Below, one piece after another: positions 50,187 to 59,264 of a stretch of 64,000 nt of DNA. Source of the stretch: Planktosalinus sp963975935 (GTDB taxonomy: Bacteria; Bacteroidota; Bacteroidia; Flavobacteriales; Flavobacteriaceae); NCBI GenBank assembly GCA_963975935.1, contig CAXBIQ010000001.1, positions 1 through 64,000 on the forward strand, given 5' to 3'. A program made the position numbers and the translations under genes. A model generated the notes under the pieces. That model was not told the DNA's origin. It worked only from the letters and a program-made list of their open reading frames with translations, and searched no databases. Positions within the stretch are counted from its first letter, which is position 1; each line of letters starts with the position of its first letter.

Positions 50187-52484
50187 TTAAAAACTGAATT
50201 CATCTAAATTATCGTCTTCATTATCTGTGCCATTGGCAAATTCACTACAGTTCGTCTCAATGGAAAGATTTTCCGGCACCTTAAATGCTTCTTTTGAAAC
50301 TCCTAATTCTTCATGGTCATAGCACTTTTTCATATACAGCCCCCAGATAGGTAAGGCCATTGTAGCCCCCTGACCATATCGTATCCCGGGGAAATGAGCA
50401 GCCCTGTCTTCGGCTCCCACCCAAACACCTGTCACCAGATTGGGCACCATGCCCATAAACCAACCGTCACTTTGATTTTGAGTAGTTCCTGTTTTTCCTG
50501 CGATGGGGTTTTGTAAGTTGTAGGGATATCCCGTCATGACACTTTTATAGAAAGCGTCGTTTACAGCCCAGGTGGTTCTCAATCTTCCTCCTGAACCGCC
50601 TGTTGTAACTCCTTCGAGTAAACTTGTTGTGACATATGCACTTTCTGCACTTATAACGTCTCTTGTATTTGGAACATTTTGAAATAACACTGTGCCGTTT
50701 TTATCTTCAATTCTAGAAATAATAACAGGTTCAACATAAACACCTTCATTTGCAAAAACACTATAGGCTCCCACCATATCAAAGAGGCTGATGTCCGGTG
50801 TGCCAAGGGCAATAGATGGCGCCACGGGCATTTCACTGGTGTCTATACCTAATTTTTTTACAAGGTCAATTACAGGCTGTGGTCCTGTTTTATCAATTAA
50901 ATTTGCAGAAATAACGTTATGTGATTCAGCCAGTGCTTTTTTGAGATTAACCATGCCTCCATACTTCTCTCCTGAGTTTTTGGGTGTCCAGGGTTTCAGC
51001 AATCCATATTTGCCTTGCTCAATGGTGTAAGGTGTGTTGGGAAGTGTGTCACAGGGTGACATATGTAACTGGTCAATGGCTGTGGCATAAACAAATGGTT
51101 TAAAAGTAGAGCCCACCTGCCGCTTTCCTTTTTTGACCATATCATATTTAAAGTGTTTAAAGTTCACGCCACCTACCCAGGCTTTGACCTCCCCTGTTTG
51201 CGGGTTCATAGACATCAGGGATGCTTGAAGAAAAGATTTGTAATATCTTATGGAATCAATGGGTTTCATAATAGTATCAATATCGCCTTCCCACGAAAAA
51301 ACTTTCATTTCAGTATCTACATAGAAACTCTTCCTTATTTCTTCATCTGTTTTACCCTGATCTTTTAAGACCCTCCACCTCACACTGCGCCGCATCGCGG
51401 AGTTGAGTATGCCTTCTGTTTCTTCTTCAGTAATGTCCCTGAAAGGGGAGGTTTTGTTTTTTTCATTTTGCTTGTCAAACTCTTTTTGAAGGTTGGCAAT
51501 GTGCATCTTTACAGCTTCTTCTGCAAGTTCCTGCATCTTGGAGTCGATGGTGGTGAAAATCTTAAGCCCGTCACGGTAAATGTTGTATTTAGATCCATCT
51601 GCTTTTGGGTTATCGTCAATCCACTTTTGAATTTCTGCACGTGTAAACTCCCTGAAGTAAGTTGCCAATCCTTCATCATGACCTTCAGGATTGTAGTTAA
51701 GGACTATAGGAACGTTTTGAAGAGAGTCTTTCATTTGTTCAGAAAGAAAATTGTTTTTTTCCATTTGTTTTAAAACCACATTCCTGCGGTGTTTAACCAT
51801 TTCTTCTCTTCGCAATGGGTTGTAAAGGGATGAGTTTTTAAGCATTCCCACCAGCATGGCACTTTCTTCTGTTGTAAGGTTAATGGGTTCTTTCCCAAAA
51901 TAAATCCTGGATGCTGACCGGATGCCTACAGCCTGATTTAAAAAGTCATATTTGTTGAGGTACATCGTGATGATTTCCTCTTTGGTATACTGTCGTTCAA
52001 GCCGTGTAGCTATAACCCATTCTTTCATCTTCTGAATTATTGCAGAAAAAAGGTTTCTGGATCTCACCCCGGTGAATAATTGCCTTGCCAATTGCTGTGT
52101 AATGGTACTTGCCCCACCTTTTTTACCCAAAAAGAAGACAGCTCTTGCAAAGCCTTTCGCATCGATCCCTGCGTGGTTGTAAAACCGCTCATCTTCTGTC
52201 GCAATAAGTGCCTGTATAAGATGTGGCGGTAAATCTTCATATTTAACGGGGGTCCTGTTTTCACGGTAAAATTTACCCAGAGTCTGCCCATCTGATGATA
52301 CAATTTCAGTAGCGAGATTTGTTTCAGGATTTTCCAGTTCTTCAAAGGTGGGCAGTGTCCCGAAGAGCCCCCAGGATGCAAATAAAAAAAGCAGTGCCAC
52401 AAAGGCAATTGCTCCTGAAAAAGCATACCAAAACCACTTGATATACTTTTTGTTATCGTCCTTTTTTTTCTTTTGCTTTGCCAT
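50187..52484 (-). CDS. Penicillin-binding protein 1A, bifunctional
   Basis: 765 aa. A basic cytosolic tail (AKQKKKKDDNKK), a membrane helix (about 17-37), a GT51 glycosyltransferase domain (ATEDERFYNHAGID with the catalytic Glu, GGASTITQQLARQL) and a transpeptidase domain with GSTFKPF (Ser and Lys), ESHNVI (SxN) and AGKTGTTQNQSDGWF (KTG). It polymerises and cross-links peptidoglycan in the periplasm. It follows gldH by 5 nt. The symbol (mrcA/ponA) is left open because of naming differences. Confidence 0.95.
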   Translation of the reverse strand: MAKQKKKKDDNKKYIKWFWYAFSGAIAFVALLFLFASWGLFGTLPTFEELENPETNLATEIVSSDGQTLGKFYRENRTPVKYEDLPPHLIQALIATEDERFYNHAGIDAKGFARAVFFLGKKGGASTITQQLARQLFTGVRSRNLFSAIIQKMKEWVIATRLERQYTKEEIITMYLNKYDFLNQAVGIRSASRIYFGKEPINLTTEESAMLVGMLKNSSLYNPLRREEMVKHRRNVVLKQMEKNNFLSEQMKDSLQNVPIVLNYNPEGHDEGLATYFREFTRAEIQKWIDDNPKADGSKYNIYRDGLKIFTTIDSKMQELAEEAVKMHIANLQKEFDKQNEKNKTSPFRDITEEETEGILNSAMRRSVRWRVLKDQGKTDEEIRKSFYVDTEMKVFSWEGDIDTIMKPIDSIRYYKSFLQASLMSMNPQTGEVKAWVGGVNFKHFKYDMVKKGKRQVGSTFKPFVYATAIDQLHMSPCDTLPNTPYTIEQGKYGLLKPWTPKNSGEKYGGMVNLKKALAESHNVISANLIDKTGPQPVIDLVKKLGIDTSEMPVAPSIALGTPDISLFDMVGAYSVFANEGVYVEPVIISRIEDKNGTVLFQNVPNTRDVISAESAYVTTSLLEGVTTGGSGGRLRTTWAVNDAFYKSVMTGYPYNLQNPIAGKTGTTQNQSDGWFMGMVPNLVTGVWVGAEDRAAHFPGIRYGQGATMALPIWGLYMKKCYDHEELGVSKEAFKVPENLSIETNCSEFANGTDNEDDNLDEFSF

Positions 52485-52489
52485 AACAA

Positions 52490-52972
52490 TTATTCCTTAT
52501 TTGCTTTTTCTACACTTATACCCACATCAGTAATCCCTTCAAGTTCTGTAACGCCTTCAACAGAAGCATTATTGCGCATTGCGTGACGGATTTTGAGGGA
52601 ATAGTTCCCTTCTTCAAAAAAGCGTATTCCTTCTTTATACCACAGTTTGTTTTCTTTTATGGTTCCGCCTGAACCCAGCCAGGTGCCGTCAGGTAATGCC
52701 ATTTGATACTCCAGGGTGTCTGTCACCACTTTCCCGTGTGGGAAGTTCATGGAAACTATCAAAAACAGATTGCTGTATTTAAAATCATTTGTGTTTCTAA
52801 CGTTAAGAAAAACATCATATGCAGTTATCGAATCCATTTCGGGAAGCGAGAATTCAAGGGTATCATCCATTGGCCAATGACCGGGTAGTGATTTGTAATC
52901 ACTGTATACCTCATCTTTAGAGCAACTTATCAAAATCCCCAGAATTAGGGTAAGTAGCATTTTTTTAGCCAT
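52490..52972 (-). CDS. gldH: Gliding motility lipoprotein GldH
   Basis: 160 aa from ATG 52972 (MAKKMLLTLILGILISC, lipobox ISC). A longer frame runs back into ricT and is not the start. The mature part shows the GldH pattern: YSDYKSLPGHWPMDDTLEF, FLNVRNTNDFKYSNLFLIV, GKVVTDTLEYQMALPDGTWLGSG and RHAMRNNASVEGVTELEGI (blocks at about 25-44, 60-78, 88-110, 134-150). GldH is needed for gliding and chitin use in Flavobacterium and is linked with type IX secretion function. The start overlaps the ricT stop by 8 nt. Confidence 0.92.
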   Translation of the reverse strand: MAKKMLLTLILGILISCSKDEVYSDYKSLPGHWPMDDTLEFSLPEMDSITAYDVFLNVRNTNDFKYSNLFLIVSMNFPHGKVVTDTLEYQMALPDGTWLGSGGTIKENKLWYKEGIRFFEEGNYSLKIRHAMRNNASVEGVTELEGITDVGISVEKANKE

Positions 52973-54119
52973 TTTTCTGCTGATTTCTTTTTCTTCTTTT
53001 TTTCCCTTTATGGCGCTTTTTTGACTGTTTTGGCTTATCAAAGCGGGTCAAACTATCCTGACCCACCACATTGTTGTAAACTGAGTCATCTGAAAGTTTT
53101 ACTTCCAAAACAAATGCTTCCAGACTTTGCGCCTTTTTATTTTGTTTGTTCAATGCAATGATTTCGTTTGCTTTTTCTGCAGGAATTTCAAACCAGTTCA
53201 TCCATTCTCCTTCATAAGCATACCACAAAACTCCTTTAAAAATATCGAGCTTTTGGCAGACTGCAGTTCCTTTCTCAGTTTCGAGTTTTGTTTCTGCATT
53301 GGGAAATTCTTTCAGTGCTTCCAAATAGGTGTCCAATTCATAATTGAGACAGCATTTCAGTTTACCACACTGACCTGCAAGCTTCTGAGGGTTTAATGAA
53401 AGTTGCTGATATCTTGCAGCTGATGTGTTTACAGACCTGAAATCTGTGAGCCAGGTGGAGCAGCATAACTCTCTTCCGCATGAACCTATTCCGCCAAGGC
53501 GGGCAGCTTCCTGTCTGAAACCCACTTGTTTCATCTCAATGCGGGTGTTGAACTCATGGGCAAATTCTTTGATGAGCTCCCTGAAATCGACGCGCTCATC
53601 TGCAGTGTAATAAAATATAACCTTGGAGGCATCCCCTTGAAATTCAACATCAGATATTTTCATTTTAAGACCCAATCTGATTGCAATTTCCCGGGCTCTT
53701 ACTTTAATGCTTTCCTCTCTGTCCCTGGCCTTTTGCCAAATATCAATATCTCGCTGAGAAGCTTTTCTGTAAACTTTCTGCGAACTGTCTTCAATCCTGT
53801 GTTTTTTCTTTTTCATCTGAATGCGCACCAGTTCCCCGGTAAGGGAAACCAGACCTATGTCATGCCCTGAAGCGGCTTCAGTAGCAATGACATCACCAAC
53901 ACTTAGTGTTAATTTATCTGCATTGTGAAAAAATTCTTTGCGCCCATTTTTGAAACGCACTTCCACATAATCGAAAGGTTCCTGGTTTTCAGGAAGCGTC
54001 ATATTTGCCAGCCAGTCAAAAACAGTGAGCTTGTTACACCCATCTGTACCACAGGTTCCATTGTTTTTACAACCTTTTGGCTGACCGTCTTTTGTGCTTG
54101 AACAGCTTGTGCAACCCAT
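52965..54119 (-). CDS. ricT: Regulatory iron-sulfur-containing complex subunit RicT
   Basis: 384 aa PSP1-domain protein (YaaT). The core carries EARLGGIGSCGRELCCSTWL and GQCGKLKCCLNYE, with the conserved cysteines; upstream are the N-terminal MGCTSCSS and CKNNGTCGTDGCNKL cysteine clusters. The C-terminus is very Lys/Arg rich (KKRHKGKKRRKRNQQKNG). In Bacillus RicT works with RicA and RicF in mRNA processing. In Bacteroidetes it commonly sits beside gldH, as here. First gene of the unit reading into gldH, PBP1A and the CoA-transferase. Confidence 0.94.
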   Translation of the reverse strand: MGCTSCSSTKDGQPKGCKNNGTCGTDGCNKLTVFDWLANMTLPENQEPFDYVEVRFKNGRKEFFHNADKLTLSVGDVIATEAASGHDIGLVSLTGELVRIQMKKKKHRIEDSSQKVYRKASQRDIDIWQKARDREESIKVRAREIAIRLGLKMKISDVEFQGDASKVIFYYTADERVDFRELIKEFAHEFNTRIEMKQVGFRQEAARLGGIGSCGRELCCSTWLTDFRSVNTSAARYQQLSLNPQKLAGQCGKLKCCLNYELDTYLEALKEFPNAETKLETEKGTAVCQKLDIFKGVLWYAYEGEWMNWFEIPAEKANEIIALNKQNKKAQSLEAFVLEVKLSDDSVYNNVVGQDSLTRFDKPKQSKKRHKGKKRRKRNQQKNG

Positions 54120-54245
54120 AAAATAATATATATCTTGAATGTGACACCGTCACATGATTTGTTTTAATTCTTCAAATGTAAAGATAGTATTTTTAAAGCG
54201 AAGTAAAGAGAATTTACACAGCTACAAAAATATCTGTCGGCACAC

Positions 54246-55601
54246 TTATAAAACCTTATAAACTTTATCAGACATTCTCAGTCTGAAAGGAAGCTGTATT
54301 GTGACCTTATCACCCTTAACTGCAGTTTCAGAAAGTGCGCCATTGACATGCATACTGTCAATTTTAACTTTCTGTTTGCCGGTTGTGGGGCCGTAAATTA
54401 ATATGGTATCGCCTGTTTTAACCTCACCGTTTTCCATTAAAAACATTCCGATTTTTGACTTTGTATAAAAATGCTGTCCTTTGCCAACAAGCTCTTTTTT
54501 TACAGCCGACTTTATGATTTTATCCCGTTTCTTTTCGGCTTTAGCCAAAGGAGTATGCGTTAATATTCCCGAACTTTTATAGGTAAGTGCTTCAGACTTT
54601 CCTTTCCGGAAAATTTTATTCCCCACTTGTTTCCCTTTTCTCAGCTTGATTTGTTCTACCAAAGGCAAATGAATTACTTCCAAACATTGCGGAGAGCAAC
54701 AGTTTTCCATTTTTTGTTTACACGACTCACACTGAATAAACAAGAGGTGGCAGCCATCGTTTGCGCAATTTGTATGGTCATCACAAGGAGCTCCACACTG
54801 GTGGCACCTTGAAACGATATCATCAGTAATGCGCTCACCCAGACGGTGATCAAAAACAAAATTCTTGCCTATGAATTTACTGTCAAGTTGTTGTTCTTTG
54901 ACTTGTCTGGTATATTCTATTATTCCGCCCTCCAGTTGATAGACGTTTTTAAAGCCTTTATGTTTAAAAAAGGCACTTGCTTTTTCACAGCGTATGCCGC
55001 CGGTGCAATACATTAAAAGATTCTTATCTTCTTTATGTTCTTCAAGTTGTTTTTCAATAATAGGCAGTGACTCGCGGAAGGTTTCAACATCTGGAGTAAT
55101 AGCTCCCTTAAAATGGCCTATTTCACTCTCATAGTGATTGCGCATATCGACCACAATGGTATTGGGGTCATCAAGAAGCTGATTGAATTCGTTTGCTTTG
55201 AGGTGAACCCCTTTATTGGTCACATCAAAAGAGGTGTCGTTGAGACCATCTGCCACGATTTTATTCCTGACTTTAATGGTGAGTTTTAAAAAGGAAAAGT
55301 CATCATGCTCAACAGCAATGTTAAGACGAATTCCCCTCATAAAGTCATATTCTTCTATGTGGTGTTTGAATTCGTAAAAATTATCTGCCGGAAGGGATAA
55401 TTGTGCGTTAATTCCTTCTTTGGCCACATAAATTCGGCCGAGCACCTCCAGGGGGCTCCAGGCAAGAAACAAGTCGTCTCTGAATTTTTTTGGATCTTCA
55501 ATTTTGGCGTAGGCATAAAAAGACAACGTGAGTCGTTGTTTTCCGGCTTTATCGATTAGCTCGGCTCTTTCATCTGCGCTTAAAGTGTTGTACAGTTGCA
55601 T
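54246..55601 (-). CDS. trhO: tRNA uridine(34) hydroxylase TrhO with extra C-terminal barrel
   Basis: 451 aa. N-terminal TrhO (YceA) domain with LGRIYVAKEGINAQLSLP, rhodanese domain with the active-site Cys199 in LLMYCTGGIRCEKAS (Cys205 nearby), and YQLEGGIIEY. A block of ten or more cysteines (266-306, CHQCGAPC ... CESC ... CC) probably binds zinc. Typical TrhO ends near 320-350. Here a further ~75-residue beta domain (375-451: TKSKIGMFLMENGEVKTGDTILIYGPTTG) resembles the C-terminal barrel of U32 proteins such as TrhP. It oxidises U34 to 5-hydroxyuridine using O2. Fusion noted as a finding. Confidence 0.92.
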   Translation of the reverse strand: MQLYNTLSADERAELIDKAGKQRLTLSFYAYAKIEDPKKFRDDLFLAWSPLEVLGRIYVAKEGINAQLSLPADNFYEFKHHIEEYDFMRGIRLNIAVEHDDFSFLKLTIKVRNKIVADGLNDTSFDVTNKGVHLKANEFNQLLDDPNTIVVDMRNHYESEIGHFKGAITPDVETFRESLPIIEKQLEEHKEDKNLLMYCTGGIRCEKASAFFKHKGFKNVYQLEGGIIEYTRQVKEQQLDSKFIGKNFVFDHRLGERITDDIVSRCHQCGAPCDDHTNCANDGCHLLFIQCESCKQKMENCCSPQCLEVIHLPLVEQIKLRKGKQVGNKIFRKGKSEALTYKSSGILTHTPLAKAEKKRDKIIKSAVKKELVGKGQHFYTKSKIGMFLMENGEVKTGDTILIYGPTTGKQKVKIDSMHVNGALSETAVKGDKVTIQLPFRLRMSDKVYKVL

Positions 55602-55657
55602 GCTATAAACGTTTAAGTGAGAAATATTTAATCTGCTCTAAATGGAAGAACAGGCTG

Positions 55658-55665
55658 CAAAAATA
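55658..55665 (-). promoter_or_regulatory. -7 box of trhO
   Basis: Minus strand TATTTTTG, exact match, 56 nt before the trhO ATG. The sRNA terminator lies upstream of it. Confidence 0.6.
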
Positions 55666-55689
55666 AAGGATATTGCGGTTTAAATCAAC

Positions 55690-55725
55690 AAAAAAAGCAC
55701 CAAATCAAAATTTGATGCTTTTTTT
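55690..55725 (-). terminator. Intrinsic terminator in the trhO-recA spacer
   Basis: A7 plus GCACCAAA (55697-55704) pairs with TTTGATGC (55711-55718) plus T7, one mismatch, loop TCAAAA. Both flanking genes read away from it, so it must end some other transcript. Confidence 0.75.
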
Positions 55726-55850
55726 CGAATGGCTAATTCGTTATTACTAATTTTTTAAGTTGTCCTGAAAAAATATGGAATAACGTTAGCCACCATCGAT
55801 TTTACTACCACTGCAAACTGCAATTGTAATAGTAAAACCGAAAGAATTCA
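55690..55850 (-). ncRNA. Candidate structured small RNA
   Basis: On the minus strand three stems follow one another: TTTTACTA/TAGTAAAA (55800-55807 with 55830-55837), a long composite hairpin (TCGA 725-728 with 796-799; GGCTAA 55731-55736 with TTAGCC 55786-55791; CGTTATT 739-745 with AATAACG 779-785; ATTTTTT 750-756 with AAAAAAT 768-774), and the terminator hairpin with T7. No protein frame is present. A one-mismatch -7 box (TAATATTG on the minus strand) lies just upstream. I do not match it to a known RNA family. Confidence 0.5.
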
Positions 55851-55943
55851 ATATTAAATTACGCTTTAATGTTCTCATTTATTTTCTAAATATAGATATT
55901 TATTCATAAGATGAAAAATAAATGAAAAGGTTGCGCCTCCCTA

Positions 55944-55974
55944 TTGTTATGCACAAAAAGAAATAGTATTTTAG
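55944..55974 (+). promoter_or_regulatory. Probable recA promoter
   Basis: TTG at 55944-55946, 20-nt spacer, TATTTTAG at 55967-55974 (one mismatch from TAnnTTTG), 29 nt before the ATG. No clear LexA-type operator is visible to me. Confidence 0.5.
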
Positions 55975-56003
55975 CAACAACTATTTATTTTAAAACATTA
56001 GAA

Positions 56004-57011
56004 ATGAGCAACGAAAAAGACGCAAAATTAAAGGCATTAAAACTTACTTTAGATAAGCTTGATAAGACCTATGGCAAGGGTGCAGTAATGAAATTAGGTG
56101 ACCAAGCCGTGCAGGAAGTGGAGTCCATATCCACGGGTTCGCTTGGCCTGGACATTGCACTGGGTGTGGGTGGTTTGCCTAAAGGAAGGGTTATAGAGAT
56201 TTACGGTCCTGAATCATCAGGTAAAACAACCTTAACGTTACACGCAATTGCTGAAAGTCAAAAAGCCGGTGGTATTGCCGCATTCATTGATGCCGAACAT
56301 GCTTTTGACCGTGGCTATGCCGCAAAACTGGGTGTTGATATTGAAAACTTAATAATCTCCCAGCCCGACAATGGAGAGCAAGCCCTTGAGATTGCTGACA
56401 ATTTAATTCGCAGTGGTGCTATTGATATCGTGGTTATCGATTCAGTTGCCGCCTTAACGCCTAAAAGTGAGATTGAAGGCGAAATGGGAGACTCAAAAAT
56501 GGGTCTTCACGCACGATTGATGTCACAAGCACTGCGTAAATTAACCGGTTCAATAAGCAAAACCCACTGTACCGTTATTTTCATAAACCAGTTGCGTGAA
56601 AAAATAGGTGTGATGTTTGGAAACCCTGAAACCACTACAGGTGGAAATGCTTTAAAATTTTATGCATCGGTGCGGCTTGACATCAGAAGATCTACTCAAA
56701 TAAAGGACAGCAACGGTGATGTTCAGGGCAATAGAACACGTGTTAAAGTCGTTAAAAACAAAGTAGCGCCACCCTTTAAAACGGCTGAGTTTGATATTAT
56801 GTACGGCACCGGTATTTCAAAGGTGGGGGAAATCATAGATCTGGGTGTTGATTATGAAATCATCAAAAAAAGTGGCTCTTGGTTTAGTTATGGTGAAACA
56901 AAATTAGGTCAGGGAAGGGACGCAGTAAAAGCCATAATCATAGATAACCCTGAATTACTGGAAGAATTGGAAACAAAAATAAAAGAAGCGATTGCCTTAT
57001 TGAAAAGTTAA
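56004..57011 (+). CDS. recA: Recombinase RecA
   Basis: 335 aa from ATG 56004 (MSNEKDAKLKALKLTLDKL); the upstream in-frame TTG is in the promoter. Walker A GPESSGKTT, Walker B VVIDSVAALTP, L1 loop EGEMGDSKMG, L2 region GNPETTTGGNALKFYAS are all present. DNA-strand exchange and SOS induction. The usual acidic C-terminal tail is short here. No intein. Confidence 0.98.
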   Translation: MSNEKDAKLKALKLTLDKLDKTYGKGAVMKLGDQAVQEVESISTGSLGLDIALGVGGLPKGRVIEIYGPESSGKTTLTLHAIAESQKAGGIAAFIDAEHAFDRGYAAKLGVDIENLIISQPDNGEQALEIADNLIRSGAIDIVVIDSVAALTPKSEIEGEMGDSKMGLHARLMSQALRKLTGSISKTHCTVIFINQLREKIGVMFGNPETTTGGNALKFYASVRLDIRRSTQIKDSNGDVQGNRTRVKVVKNKVAPPFKTAEFDIMYGTGISKVGEIIDLGVDYEIIKKSGSWFSYGETKLGQGRDAVKAIIIDNPELLEELETKIKEAIALLKS

Positions 57012-57046
57012 AAAAAACACAATAACGCAACCTTACTTTAATCATT

Positions 57047-57101
57047 GCATCTACAAGTAAAGTCCCTTTTATGTGAAAGTTCTTGTAGGTGCATTTTTTT
57101 A
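57047..57101 (+). terminator. recA terminator
   Basis: TGCATCTACAAG (57047-57058) pairs with CTTGTAGGTGCA (57083-57094), 24-nt loop, T7 tail. Confidence 0.8.
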
Positions 57102-57151
57102 CCATTAAATTGGTCATACTGCATTGAATTAATCAAATCAAAGGGAAACAT

Positions 57152-57691
57152 TTGGCTTTAGAGGAGCTCATAAAGAAATGTAAGGAAGAGAATATCAAGG
57201 CACAAGGGGAATTGTACACGCTGTTTTCAGCAAAACTTTTCTCAATTTGTCTGAAATATTCCCGAAATGCAACTGAGGCACAGGATAACCTTCAGGATGC
57301 ATTCATTACTATCTTTAAGTCCATAAAGCAATACAAATACAAAGGTTCTTTTGAAGGTTGGATGAAACGCATCACGGTGAACACTGTTTTACAAAAATAC
57401 CGCAAAGAGCGTGTTTTTGAAATAGTAAATGAAGAGCGCATTGAAGACCCGGAAGTAGAAATTGAAGAGTCAAACATCACGTTGGATTTTCTACTTCAAA
57501 TCATTCAGGAATTGCCTGACAGATACCGGTTGGTTTTCAACTTGTACGTCCTTGACGGTTATTCACATAAAGATATTTCTGAAATGCTTGATATTACAAC
57601 GGGCACTTCAAAATCAAATCTGGCAAGAGCCAGGATGATACTAAAAAACAAAATAGAAGAATACAATCTCGCTCAAGTTAAGAGCAAATAA
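57152..57691 (+). CDS. ECF-type RNA polymerase sigma factor
   Basis: 179 aa, TTG start. Region 2 (YTLFSAKLFSICLKYSRNATEAQDNLQDAFITIFKSIKQY, about 22-61) and region 4 (LPDRYRLVFNLYVLDGYSHKDISEMLDITTGTSKSNLARAR, about 119-160) are separated by a short linker, as in the ECF sigma group. It starts transcription of a set of target genes when released by its anti-sigma partner. The presumed partner begins 2 nt after its stop. Confidence 0.94.
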   Translation: MALEELIKKCKEENIKAQGELYTLFSAKLFSICLKYSRNATEAQDNLQDAFITIFKSIKQYKYKGSFEGWMKRITVNTVLQKYRKERVFEIVNEERIEDPEVEIEESNITLDFLLQIIQELPDRYRLVFNLYVLDGYSHKDISEMLDITTGTSKSNLARARMILKNKIEEYNLAQVKSK

Positions 57692-57693
57692 CA

Positions 57694-59199
57694 ATGAAAA
57701 CGAGAAAGCAAGTAGACCGGCTTTTCAGAGAGCAGTTAAAAAATCTGGAGGTTAACCCGCCAAAAGAGGCATGGGAGAATATTGCTGCTGCTCTAAAAAA
57801 GGAAAAGGAAAACAGAAGAGTAGTACCCCTTTGGTATAAACTCGCGGGTGTAGCTGCTGCATTATTATTGTTTGTAACGGTTGGAAGTATTTTCTTTTCC
57901 AACCCGGATCACAATAAGATTACAATCGAAGACGATATCCCTCAAAAGCACGATAATAATACCACTCCTGATACTAAACAAAAGACTAATATCCTTCAGG
58001 AAGACACCACACATAACACTGAAATTACCTCAACAGATTCAGATATAAAAATCATCACAAATGATGCCTTAAAAGATAAAAAAGGTGATGTAAATACCCA
58101 TAGAAGTGCTTCAAGCAAACCAACTGTTGAAAATCAAAAAGCAAGTAAGCGAGTCGAAAATACTGTTACCGCAATTGCTTCAAAATCCGGAGATAAAAAC
58201 ACTGAGGAAGAGATTCCTGCCGGAATAAACAAGAAGTCTGTTTCAGATACAGAAGTCGCTGTTTCCGGATCTTCCGGCAAAGAAAAAGAGAAAAACAATA
58301 ATTTAGATATTATTCCTGATTCTGAAGAAGGAATTTCAGAAGCAAATGAAGAAGTTGCCGTTGCTGAAACAAACGAAGAGGCTAAAGAGGAAAATAAAAA
58401 ATCACTCCTGGAATATATTGCCCAAAAAGAAGAAACAGAAATAGCTCAAATTAAAACTCCTGAAAACCGCTGGGAAGTGTCCCCTAATTTTGCTCCTGTT
58501 TATTACAATACCCTGGGCGATGGTTCTTCAATCGATCCTGAGTTTTCAAGCAATCCAAAATCCGGTGACGTTAATTACAGTTATGGTGTGCAGGTGAGTT
58601 ATGCCATTAACAACAAGCTAAGCGTAAGAACGGGCTTAAATAAAGTTGATTTGAGCTATGTAACAAATGATATTGAATTTGCTCCAGCCCTTCCTTCTGA
58701 TGGCTTACAGTCTGTTACTTATAAAAACAGCAACTATATTGTTGCTGTAGGAAAACGAGGAACCTTAAAGCCCCCTGCTTCCAATTTGCCCACTATGACA
58801 GAAGACGGCGTCCCGATAGTTCCTCGTTCAGGAATTACACCGGGATCGATGACACAACAACTGGATTATTTTGAAATTCCTGTAGAATTGAAATATGCCC
58901 TTTTAGAATCAAGAATTGGTGTAAATCTCATTGGAGGAATGAGCACCTTATTGCTAAACAACAATGAAGTAAGCATTGCTTCAGATGGGTTTAGCAGCAC
59001 TATAGGGAGTGCTAATAATCTTAACAATTTCAGTTTCAGCACCAATATTGGTTTTGGACTTGATTATAAACTTTCAAAGCGTTTTATATTTAATCTGGAA
59101 CCCATGTTCAAGTACCAGATTAATCCATATTCAGACAGCTCCATAGACTTTAAGCCTTATTACCTAGGGGTTTACAGTGGATTTAGTTATAGATTTTAG
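57694..59199 (+). CDS. Anti-sigma-like inner-membrane protein with outer-membrane barrel-like C-terminus
   Basis: 501 aa. Cytosolic N-terminus 1-45 with NPPKEAWENIAAALKKEKE, a pattern seen at the start of Bacteroidetes proteins paired with ECF sigmas. One membrane helix at 48-68. A long Glu/Lys/Ser/Asn/Thr-rich, low-complexity region (about 70-245), suited to crossing the periplasm. Then ~250 residues of alternating strands ending YLGVYSGFSYRF, the aromatic terminal strand of outer-membrane barrels (PorT/OMP_b-brl type). It lies 2 nt behind the sigma gene. Inferred role: anti-sigma factor that senses the state of the outer membrane directly. Confidence 0.82.
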   Translation: MKTRKQVDRLFREQLKNLEVNPPKEAWENIAAALKKEKENRRVVPLWYKLAGVAAALLLFVTVGSIFFSNPDHNKITIEDDIPQKHDNNTTPDTKQKTNILQEDTTHNTEITSTDSDIKIITNDALKDKKGDVNTHRSASSKPTVENQKASKRVENTVTAIASKSGDKNTEEEIPAGINKKSVSDTEVAVSGSSGKEKEKNNNLDIIPDSEEGISEANEEVAVAETNEEAKEENKKSLLEYIAQKEETEIAQIKTPENRWEVSPNFAPVYYNTLGDGSSIDPEFSSNPKSGDVNYSYGVQVSYAINNKLSVRTGLNKVDLSYVTNDIEFAPALPSDGLQSVTYKNSNYIVAVGKRGTLKPPASNLPTMTEDGVPIVPRSGITPGSMTQQLDYFEIPVELKYALLESRIGVNLIGGMSTLLLNNNEVSIASDGFSSTIGSANNLNNFSFSTNIGFGLDYKLSKRFIFNLEPMFKYQINPYSDSSIDFKPYYLGVYSGFSYRF

Positions 59200-59264
59200 G
59201 TTAAGTTAAGTTTAATTTGTTGACCGTTTGTTGTTTATTTTTGATTTTATAAATAATAAACTAT

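Noticed and set aside
53484..53504. CCGCC-AAG-GGCGG-like palindrome in the ricT gene
   Set aside because: It looks like the palindromic repeat family, but the residues it encodes (RLGGIG) are conserved in the RicT family, so it is ordinary coding sequence.
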